DNA of 15,941 bases, from assembly GCA_047628385.1 (NCBI GenBank), contig JBLHVH010000061.1, forward strand, positions 1 to 15,941, given 5' to 3'. How positions within the stretch are numbered: position 1 is the stretch's first letter; every line of letters starts with the position of its first letter. Under the pieces are notes generated by a model. It was not told the DNA's origin. It did not search any database and saw only the letters and a list, made by a program, of their open reading frames with translations. Source of the DNA: PZPK01 sp047628385 (GTDB lineage: Bacteria > Pseudomonadota > Gammaproteobacteria > Pseudomonadales > Oleiphilaceae). Shown here piece after piece: positions 7,171 to 13,829 of the stretch. Made by a program: the position numbers and the translations under genes.

Positions 7171-7320
7171 TTTTTCTCGAGCTCTTTTAGTTTCTGCTAT
7201 ATATAAATAGGTAATAAAATTTGTTTCTACACAGCAATAGTAGACCATTATCAGAAACACCTAGGTCAATTTTTAATCTATTGGCTTATGTACTCTTAAT
7301 AGACTCGGAGAATAATAGAA
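7171..7320. promoter_or_regulatory. shared control region between the racemase and DUF917 genes, with repeated GTTTCT
   Basis: This divergent intergenic region holds GTTTCT three times: at 7190-7195 and 7223-7228 in the same orientation, and inverted as AGAAAC at 7253-7258. Start-to-start spacings are 33 and 30 bases, close to three helical turns each. Such phased repeats are what a shared operator for both genes could look like. Clear -35/-10 pairs could not be chosen with confidence. GGAG at 7306-7309 is the ribosome binding site of the DUF917 gene. Confidence 0.35.
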
Positions 7321-8484
7321 ATGCGTGAGCTCGATAAAGATGCAGTGATCAAAATAACAAAAGGCGCTTGTTTTTTAGGGAGTGGCGGTGGTGGCCCTTT
7401 ATCCATCACACCGGCCATCATTGACAACATTTTTAAAGTAACTGATACCGTAAAGGTAGTGGATATAAGCGAAGTCCCTGATGATGCAGGCATCGCTATT
7501 TCAGCGGGCATGGGTTCACCTCAAGGGGCTGCAGGTATGACATTTGATACGGCCCCTAGTATAGCGTTTAATGCTGTCGCTAAAGCTTATGGCCAAAGGA
7601 CACTCGACTATGTGGCGGCCATTGAAGTCGGTGCCGCTAATAGTGTTATTCCGATGTTAGTTGCCGCACATAATAGTATTCCCTTAGTCGATGCAAATGG
7701 CGCTGGTCGAGCCGTACCCACCTTGCCTTCAACAACATTTAATCAGGTTGGCATCTCACCCACACCTGCAGTGTTATCGGCCGTAGGCGTTAGCGGTAAC
7801 CCGACGGTTACATGTCCGCCAGGCTATAGTGCTGAAGAGGTAGAAACTTGGGCGCAAGAAGTGCTCACGACTAACCCAGACTTCTCTGCACATAAAGCGG
7901 GTGCTATTGCCCTTTGGCCTTTTAGTGGCAAAAAATTAAAAGAAGGGACCGGCCCAGACGTCACAGCTATTGGTGGCTCATTACAACTTGCTGAAGACAT
8001 CGGCGCTGCATTAGATTCACTAACACCTGTTGATAATGTCACTGCGGTACTCACAGCGTCCGGAAAAAGATACAACTACCTCGGAACAGGTAAAGTCGTC
8101 GCGATCAAAGAAGAGTCTGTGGGCGCTTTAGATGGGGGTATTGTTGTCGTCGAAATGGCGGGAAGTATTCTTGAACTGCCCTACTTAAATGAGTTTTTAG
8201 GTGCGTTTAATTGGGATGCTGAAAAACCGACGTATATCTTAGGGCCCGATATGATCTGTTGTATGACCCCTGATGGCGAACCACTGTCAAACCCTTCAAT
8301 TAGTAGTAAATTTGACGCGAGCGGCTCTTTTGAGATGGCTATTTTTGCGATCCAAGCCGATGCGCCGATGCGTAAACCCGCGATGTTTGATATGTTTTCA
8401 GCCCATATTCAAAGCCTATACCCCGCGTTTAGTGGTAGCTTTGAACAACCAGGAAAATTAACCATGGAATGGGCATGGAAATAA
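7321..8484 (+). CDS. DUF917 family protein (S-methyl-thiohydantoin desulfurase-like)
   Basis: A 387-residue soluble protein of the DUF917/COG3535 family, full length for the family (about 350-390). The N-terminus shows the family's GACFLGSGGGGPL loop at about residues 16-28. The block GVAxxAGMGSPxG-like (ISAGMGSPQGAAG, about 60-72), the segment AIEVGAANSVIPMLVAA (about 100-116) and the acidic motif PLVDANGAGRAVPTLPS (about 121-137) are also typical. From memory, Pfam now calls these domains S-Me-THD, after a thiohydantoin desulfurase activity. Many relatives sit beside hydantoinase/oxoprolinase (HyuA/HyuB) genes, and here the neighbour is a hydantoin-type racemase, which fits a hydantoin-related role. 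No hydantoinase lies in the window. The start ATG has GGAG ten bases upstream. The exact reaction is not established. Confidence 0.85.
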   Translation: MRELDKDAVIKITKGACFLGSGGGGPLSITPAIIDNIFKVTDTVKVVDISEVPDDAGIAISAGMGSPQGAAGMTFDTAPSIAFNAVAKAYGQRTLDYVAAIEVGAANSVIPMLVAAHNSIPLVDANGAGRAVPTLPSTTFNQVGISPTPAVLSAVGVSGNPTVTCPPGYSAEEVETWAQEVLTTNPDFSAHKAGAIALWPFSGKKLKEGTGPDVTAIGGSLQLAEDIGAALDSLTPVDNVTAVLTASGKRYNYLGTGKVVAIKEESVGALDGGIVVVEMAGSILELPYLNEFLGAFNWDAEKPTYILGPDMICCMTPDGEPLSNPSISSKFDASGSFEMAIFAIQADAPMRKPAMFDMFSAHIQSLYPAFSGSFEQPGKLTMEWAWK

Positions 8485-9051
8485 AATCACCCCTTTAAAG
8501 TTCTAAATTCTTGTGGGGGAGTAATATAGTTACTCGCCTACTTCGTCGCTCTCCAGATCCTCTCTTCATCACCGCCATTATTGATTGCCAATGCGTTTCA
8601 ACGACGTACAAACTATCTTTATGGCTAAGCGCTCTAAATGGTTTTGTGTCACATTATTTGGCTCGATAACAGCTATATTGATGTAATACTTCGCATTGCG
8701 TTTTTCTGCTATACAGGCAGGCATATGCATCAAGCCAGTACATATTAAATTAACTATACACTTGCTCTTAAATAGCTGAACACTACACTTACCCATAAGC
8801 TGTTAACTAACTTACAAAAAAATGCTGATGTCGTCGTTCACAACACCAACGCATCATTTATTTTCTGTCACTCGAAATGTGTATGCGGCCTTTTTGTCTT
8901 GTGGTAACTTTATTAGCGCCGCAATGACTCGAGACGATACAAAGTCAGGACGAATTTTGATGGTTAAACTCAGTAATAAAATTTCAGTTTAAAGCTCAGC
9001 GCAATACTCTGATCTTTTCGCATAAAAGCCTAACACTAAAAGGGAATTTCA
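8485..9051. other. 567-base gap between DUF917 and receptor 2, possible decayed coding traces
   Basis: No convincing gene lies here. A hairpin follows the DUF917 stop codon (listed separately). A 72-codon frame on the minus strand (8578-8796) and a 56-codon frame on the plus strand (8822-8992) are open, but neither has a ribosome binding site or a family I recognise. The plus-strand frame contains TRNVYAAFLSCGNFISAAMT, which looks protein-like, so the gap may hold the remains of an older gene. The last 60 bases are the leader of receptor 2, ending in AAGGGAA before its ATG. Confidence 0.4.
8516..8538 (+). terminator. possible terminator hairpin after the DUF917 gene
   Basis: GAGTAA (8519-8524) and TTACTC (8530-8535) pair around a 5-base loop. 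The stem extends by GG/CC past one mismatch. It lies 31 bases after the DUF917 stop codon. The bases that follow are not a T-tract, so it is a weak candidate. Confidence 0.3.
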
Positions 9052-11094
9052 ATGCGTCGTTTCAAGCCCTTCATTATGCACGACTGCATGAAAAAATTAT
9101 TATGGCTAACACTGTTCACTTTCATGCAAGAATCTATTGCGACTGAGCATAACCCCGAAAGTAAAGCACTCACAGCCCTTCAGGAAGAGATTCAATGGCT
9201 ACAAGAAGAAACCTACGTATCCACCGCAACTAAGACCATAGAAAGCATTGAAAAGAGTGGATCAACAATTTCAATCATCACCGACTCAGACCTTAAAAAA
9301 ATGGGCGCCCGAAATCTAATGGATGCTTTAAAACGGATCCCTGGTTTAGGCATCAACCAGTCAAATGTTGGCAATACATCGGTTGAAGTGAGAGGTGTTA
9401 AAACTGATTTTGGCGAAAAAGTACTCTTTTTAATTAACGGTCATCCGACCAATAACAACCTGGTTAATGGTGGTGCCAGCTCAAGCTACGACACGTTTAT
9501 GATTGATAATATTAATCGAGTGGAAGTGATTCGCGGTCCGGGTTCAGCCCTTTATGGTGCCAACGCCTTTATTGCGGTAATAAATGTCATCACAAAAACA
9601 GCAAAAGAAATTAATGGCACAGCGATCACTGTCGGTGCCGGAAGTTATAAGTCAAAAAAGCTCAATGTGCTATACGGCAATGATTCAGGAAAGCTCAATG
9701 TAGCGGTCAATTTTAATATTTTTGATACCGATGGCTTTAAGGGTGACGTCGAATCTGATGCTATTAGCGCCTCCGGTCAAAGTGATTATTGGAACCAACG
9801 CTATGATTTTGGCTTTCAATTAGGCTACGAAAATTTCACCTTAAACGGCAAATACCTCAAACGCCAAGCAGGGGCTTATGTTGGGGTAATTAATACCCTA
9901 AGTGATGATTCTGAGCAAGAGTATATCGAATATTTTCTTGATTTTGGCTACCGAAAATCCTTTTCAAGCAAACTAACATTGTCATCAAAACTTTACGTAG
10001 ATCACTTTGAATTCGATAATTTATGGGAAGCATTGCCTGAAAGTAGCGCAAATCCCAACAGTTTATTGCTTAGGAGCCCCATCGAGCATGATAAATTTGG
10101 TACTGAGATTCAACTAGAATACCAATTAGGCTCTCAACATAAGCTTTTAGCGGGCTTAATGGCTGAACACCAGAGCCAATATAATGTAGCGCTATTTACA
10201 AATAACGGTGCGGGTCCGCTTCAAGATATTTCATCCGTGGCTAATTGGAATATTAGCAAAAATCGAGACATTCTCGCCGCATTTGTACAAGATATTTGGG
10301 ATATAAATAAAGACCTTCGCCTGATTGCCGGCGCCCGTTACGACCGCTACAGCGACTTTGGCGGGTCATTTAATCCAAGAACAAGCCTAATGTGGCAGTT
10401 TAGTAACCAATACAATTTTATTGCCGCCTATGGTTCTGCATTTAGAGCACCTACTTTTGGCGATCTTTACAATACCAATAACTCAGCCATTGTCGGTAAC
10501 CCTGACATAAATCCAGAAGAAATTGATACCTTCGAGTTTGGTGTAAATGGCGATATTACACGACGAATGAAAGCGGGTATCACCATATTTCAGAATAACA
10601 TTAAAGAAGTCATTGCCTCAGAAACTGGGCAAAATGCAACTAAAGTCTATCGAAATTCAGGTGAACTAAAAATTCAGGGTGCTGAAATTGAGTTTTTTTC
10701 ACGACTTAGAAATGGTTCAAATTTCGCTATAAATTATACCTACCAATACCCTGTTGATCAGGTCACAAAAAGACGAGTTGCAGAAGTACCCATCCATAAA
10801 GCTAATGCATCATTTAATTTTCGCCACACTCGAAATGTTAATATCTACGCTGGCCTAATGTACCGTGGCAGCCTCAATAGAGCAGATGGCGACATACGCT
10901 CTAATGTCGATAATTTCTTTACCTTAGACCTCGCCTTGACGGTTAAAAACTATATTAAGGACCTAGAAATAAAGGCATCGATCTATAACTTCTTTGATAA
11001 ACGTTATTTTGACGCCAGCCCTTCAGGCGTAATGAATTCTGACTACCCAAAGCCAGGGCGAAATTTAATAGTTGAGCTGAGTTATAAACTATAG
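9052..11094 (+). CDS. TonB-dependent outer-membrane receptor 2 (paralogue of receptor 1)
   Basis: A 680-residue outer-membrane receptor with the same architecture as receptor 1. Its signal peptide spans about residues 1-30 (core KKLLWLTLFTF, likely cleavage after SIA). The TonB-box-like ETYVSTA is near 53-59. The plug carries VRGV and GPGSALYGANAFIAVINVIT, and the barrel ends in LIVELSYKL. Similarity to receptor 1 is obvious along the whole length, for example EIQWLQEETYVSTATKT, MGARNLMDALK, DLRLIAGARYD and GGSFNPRTS. The least alike parts are extracellular-loop-like segments, as expected if the ligands differ. The ATG at 9052 is preceded by AAGGG seven bases upstream; an ATG at 9088 would give a shorter classical signal peptide but lacks a binding site. 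It is co-oriented with the DUF917 gene across a 567-base gap and is probably transcribed separately. The ligand is unknown. Confidence 0.9.
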   Translation: MRRFKPFIMHDCMKKLLWLTLFTFMQESIATEHNPESKALTALQEEIQWLQEETYVSTATKTIESIEKSGSTISIITDSDLKKMGARNLMDALKRIPGLGINQSNVGNTSVEVRGVKTDFGEKVLFLINGHPTNNNLVNGGASSSYDTFMIDNINRVEVIRGPGSALYGANAFIAVINVITKTAKEINGTAITVGAGSYKSKKLNVLYGNDSGKLNVAVNFNIFDTDGFKGDVESDAISASGQSDYWNQRYDFGFQLGYENFTLNGKYLKRQAGAYVGVINTLSDDSEQEYIEYFLDFGYRKSFSSKLTLSSKLYVDHFEFDNLWEALPESSANPNSLLLRSPIEHDKFGTEIQLEYQLGSQHKLLAGLMAEHQSQYNVALFTNNGAGPLQDISSVANWNISKNRDILAAFVQDIWDINKDLRLIAGARYDRYSDFGGSFNPRTSLMWQFSNQYNFIAAYGSAFRAPTFGDLYNTNNSAIVGNPDINPEEIDTFEFGVNGDITRRMKAGITIFQNNIKEVIASETGQNATKVYRNSGELKIQGAEIEFFSRLRNGSNFAINYTYQYPVDQVTKRRVAEVPIHKANASFNFRHTRNVNIYAGLMYRGSLNRADGDIRSNVDNFFTLDLALTVKNYIKDLEIKASIYNFFDKRYFDASPSGVMNSDYPKPGRNLIVELSYKL

Positions 11095-11227
11095 AGAACT
11101 GAGTGGGCGCAAATTCACGCTATAAAGTGTGTAATCGATTGGGCAGAGCTACGCGAGCCCCAACAAAGGCCAATAATTAGTACCTCGTTGGAATTCACTT
11201 CGTTCATCGCTCAGCGACAGTTAAACC

Positions 11228-12385
11228 TTAACTTGCTTCACTCAATAATTGCTTGGCAATAATAATGCGTTGAATTTCACTTGAACCTTCATAAATAGTC
11301 GTCACACGCACATCTCGCGCGTGTCGCTCTAAAGGGTAGTCTGCGATATAGCCATTGCCACCCATGAGCTGCAAGGCGGTATAACATGCTTTATTTGCCA
11401 CTTCGGATGCATACAGTTTGGCCATTGAGGCTTGTTTACCGAAGTGCTGCCCTTGCTCTTTCACATAAGCGGCATTCATTAATAACAATCTTGCGGCTTC
11501 CAGTTCCGTATACGCATCAGCCAGCATCCATTGTATGCCCTGAAAATCAGCAATGGTTTGTCCAAATTGTTGACGCTCTTTAATATAATCACGTGCAAAG
11601 TCCATCGCGGCGCTCGCGATTCCTAACGCCATAGCACCCACGCCAATACGTCCGCCGGCAAGTTCTCCCACGGCCACTTTATAGCCTTTATTTAATCCGC
11701 CTAACAGTGCGTCATTCGGTACACGACAGTTATCGAAAAGAACTTCATTCGTTGCCGAGGCATGCTGTCCCATTTTCTTTTCGGCTTTACCTATAGTCAT
11801 ACCGGGTGTATTCGCTTCAACCAAAAAGCACGAAATCCCCTTACCTTTTTGGAGTGTTTTATCCGTCACCGCCCACACAACAAAAACACCGGCATACTCG
11901 CCGCTGGTAATAAATTGTTTGGCCCCATTGATGACCCATTCTTCACCATCCATCATGGCGGTTGCTTTCATTCCAGAAGGGTCTGAGCCGGCACTCGCTT
12001 CGGTTAAACAAAATGCTCCGGCTGAATACTCACCACTACATATTTTAGGTAGGTACTGACTTTTTTGTGCGTCATTACCAACAGCTTGAATGACCTCGGC
12101 GACCATATTCGTGACTGAGGTCGTCACAGCCGTTGAGGCACACCCACGCGCAATCTCCGTAATTGCTAGACTAAATGCCACACTCCCCGCTTCCGTCCCA
12201 CCATAATCGGCCTTAATATTAATACCCATAAAGCCTAAGTCAGCTAATTTTTTTAAATTTTTAAGTAACGTTTCACGATCATTTTCTTTGTCTAACCGTT
12301 CAGCAGCGGGCATTAATTCAGCGATCGCAAATTTACGTGCGATGTCTTGAATCATGCGTTGTTCTTCGCTTAATGATAAGTTCAT
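11228..12385 (-). CDS. acyl-CoA dehydrogenase
   Basis: A 385-residue FAD enzyme that oxidises an acyl-CoA to the trans-2-enoyl-CoA and passes electrons to electron transfer flavoprotein. All three regions are present: the N-terminal helical domain (1-120), the middle beta domain with the FAD/substrate loop FCLTEASAGSD (125-135) and INGAKQFITSGEYA (152-165), and the C-terminal helical domain with RQQFGQTIADFQG (271-283) and QLMGGNGY (339-346). The catalytic base is Glu366 in IYEGSSEIQR, the position used by short- and medium-chain enzymes and not the shifted one of isovaleryl- or long-chain enzymes. This suggests a short, medium or 2-methyl-branched acyl-CoA, but chain length cannot be read reliably. 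The ATG at 12385 has GGTGAG upstream. It lies 20 bases after the SDR gene and is surely in one operon with it. Confidence 0.93.
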   Translation of the reverse strand: MNLSLSEEQRMIQDIARKFAIAELMPAAERLDKENDRETLLKNLKKLADLGFMGINIKADYGGTEAGSVAFSLAITEIARGCASTAVTTSVTNMVAEVIQAVGNDAQKSQYLPKICSGEYSAGAFCLTEASAGSDPSGMKATAMMDGEEWVINGAKQFITSGEYAGVFVVWAVTDKTLQKGKGISCFLVEANTPGMTIGKAEKKMGQHASATNEVLFDNCRVPNDALLGGLNKGYKVAVGELAGGRIGVGAMALGIASAAMDFARDYIKERQQFGQTIADFQGIQWMLADAYTELEAARLLLMNAAYVKEQGQHFGKQASMAKLYASEVANKACYTALQLMGGNGYIADYPLERHARDVRVTTIYEGSSEIQRIIIAKQLLSEAS

Positions 12386-12405
12386 TTTATTTTCTCACCA
12401 ATAAA

Positions 12406-13167
12406 TTACTTAGGTGCCATTCTTAGCGCGGAGTCGATACGGATCACTTCACCATTCAAAATGGGGTTTTCAACAATGTCTTTCACTAGGCGACCAAACT
12501 CTTCTGGTTTACCTAAGCGAGAGGGGAAAGGTAAGGTTGCCGCGAGGCTATCTTGTATTTCTTGTGAGAACGAACTCATCATTGGCGTCATAAAAAGACC
12601 TGGGGCGATGGCTAAAACACGGATACCAAACTGGGCCAGTTCACGCGCGGCAGGTAAGGTCATCGCGACGATGCCACCTTTTGAGGCCGAGTAAGCAGCT
12701 TGGCCGATCTGGCCTTCAAATGCGGCAACCGATGCTGTTGAAATAATGACACCCCGCTCACCATCGGCATTGGGTTCACGGGTTTGCATATCAGCCGCCG
12801 CTAAGCGCAATATGTTAAAAGAGCCGATCAAATTAACCTGAATCACTTTACTAAAGAAGTCTAAAGACATTGGGCCTTTTCGACCTAAAATGCGACTAGG
12901 CGAGCCAATACCCGCACAGTTAACCGCAATACCACAGGCGCCATGCGCTTCTCGTGCCGTGTCCATGGCTTGCTCAGCACTTTCGGCACTGGTGACATCA
13001 CAATGGATGGCAATACCGCCAATTTCTTTTGCAACAAGTTCAGCTTTATCCATTTGCACATCAAACAAGGCGACTTTGGCGCCCATGCTTGCTAAAAACC
13101 GTGCTGTTGCTTCGCCTAAACCGGAAGCGCCTCCGGTTACTACTGCTGGAACGCCTTTAATATCCAC
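12406..13167 (-). CDS. 3-hydroxyacyl-CoA dehydrogenase, type II (HSD17B10-like short-chain dehydrogenase)
   Basis: A 253-residue NAD-dependent SDR enzyme that oxidises 3-hydroxyacyl-CoA to 3-ketoacyl-CoA. It has the cofactor motif TGGASGLG (11-18), the structural NCAG (83-86), N112 in VNLIGSF, and the catalytic triad S146, Y159 and K163 in ASVAAFEGQIGQAAYSASKG. This last block, PFPSRLG and ILNGEVIRIDSALRMAP at the end are close to human HSD10, whose best-known bacterial-type roles are isoleucine and branched-chain acyl-CoA breakdown. The frame is open up to 13227, but the start is taken as GTG at 13167: AGGAG lies six bases upstream and the family begins here. It is the first gene of the pair with acyl-CoA dehydrogenase. 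A dead AraC-type regulator is divergent upstream. Confidence 0.92.
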   Translation of the reverse strand: MDIKGVPAVVTGGASGLGEATARFLASMGAKVALFDVQMDKAELVAKEIGGIAIHCDVTSAESAEQAMDTAREAHGACGIAVNCAGIGSPSRILGRKGPMSLDFFSKVIQVNLIGSFNILRLAAADMQTREPNADGERGVIISTASVAAFEGQIGQAAYSASKGGIVAMTLPAARELAQFGIRVLAIAPGLFMTPMMSSFSQEIQDSLAATLPFPSRLGKPEEFGRLVKDIVENPILNGEVIRIDSALRMAPK

Positions 13168-13261
13168 GATAATCTCCTGATTGTTAAGCCCACAGTCTAT
13201 ACCTTGATATTGGCGTAAATGACACATGGGAGCAATGCCATAAGGGGCTAATTAATTAACA

Positions 13262-13323
13262 TAATCGGACACTTTATTTATATTTAACGCAAATAAAAGC
13301 ATACTAATCAACTTAATCGGACA
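13262..13323 (-). promoter_or_regulatory. possible promoter of the SDR-ACAD pair bracketed by a 10-bp direct repeat
   Basis: TAATCGGACA occurs exactly at 13262-13271 and 13314-13323, 52 bases apart (about five helical turns). Between them, reading the minus strand, TTGATT (13311-13306), an 18-base spacer and TTAAAT (13287-13282) make a weak sigma70-type promoter with a start near 13275. One repeat would thus lie just upstream of the -35 element and the other just past the start site, as in repressor or looping sites. The divergent AraC-type remnant is the natural candidate for the regulator that once bound here. Confidence 0.38.
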
Positions 13324-13349
13324 TCCTTGTCATTACCACCTAGGTTCTT

Positions 13350-13829
13350 ATGAATTAACAGCGCTATAACATTTCTCCTTATTACCTCAGTGCCGCATTA
13401 CAAGTAGCGAAACAGTGCCGCGTTGATACCCAGCGTATATTACGTGATTCAGACTTTGACGGCTTTTCTCTGAAAACCGGGTCTGAACGGGTTTGCTCAA
13501 ATAAAGTCACCCCGCTCATTCGTACAATTTGGCAAATAATGGCTGATGAGTTTATGGGATTTACCCAACACCCCTGTAAGCAAGGCGTGTTTGCGGTCAT
13601 GACTAAGCAAGCCATTGGCTGTAAAAACCTTAAAGATACTTTAATACAAGGCACACATTTTCTATCATCATATTCGCAATGACATCACTTTAACGTTTGA
13701 AGAAAAAGAGCAAGAAGCTGTATTAAGCTTTGGTTTAACAGATGAATCATTAGACCTCGATAATTTTTTAGTCAAGTTTTATCTACTCATTTGACATTAA
13801 TTTTCTAATTGGCTAGAGGGTCAAGGCAT
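13350..13829 (+). pseudogene. decayed AraC-type regulator, ligand-binding (PF12625-like) half only
   Basis: Reading from an ATG at 13350 gives an N-terminal domain like that of AraC regulators with the Arabinose_bd fold: YYLSAALQVAKQC near the start, then VTPLIRTIWQIMADEFMGF, CKQGVFAVMTKQAIGC and LKDTLIQGTHF. It is broken several times. The third codon is already TAA (13356-13358). The frame ends at a TGA at 13680, but the family continues in the next frame (YHHIRNDITLTFEEKEQEAV, then FLVKFYLLI), showing a shift near 13661. The conserved FYLLIWHRF stretch has TGA for tryptophan (13792-13794) and another stop two codons later. After NWLEGQ the homology stops: the DNA-binding helix-turn-helix half is missing and chemotaxis-receptor sequence begins. 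It is divergent from the SDR-acyl-CoA dehydrogenase pair, a common place for their regulator. Confidence 0.8.

Noticed and set aside
7171..7260. Longer racemase starting at 7260.
   Set aside because: The added 30 residues do not fit the family, and the ATG at 7170 begins directly before the first conserved strand.
8578..8796. Minus-strand frame of 72 codons after the DUF917 gene as a gene.
   Set aside because: No ribosome binding site and no recognised family; kept only as part of the gap description.
11095..11227. Strong terminator after receptor 2.
   Set aside because: Only an imperfect stem with a bulge (TTGGG at 11139 and CCCAA at 11159) and no T-tract was seen.
13168..13227. Longer SDR protein starting at 13227.
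   Set aside because: The GTG at 13167 has AGGAG at the right spacing and matches the usual family N-terminus.
13382..13654. Minus-strand frame of 90 codons over the AraC remnant.
   Set aside because: The plus strand shows clear AraC-type homology here, so this is a shadow that stays open by chance.
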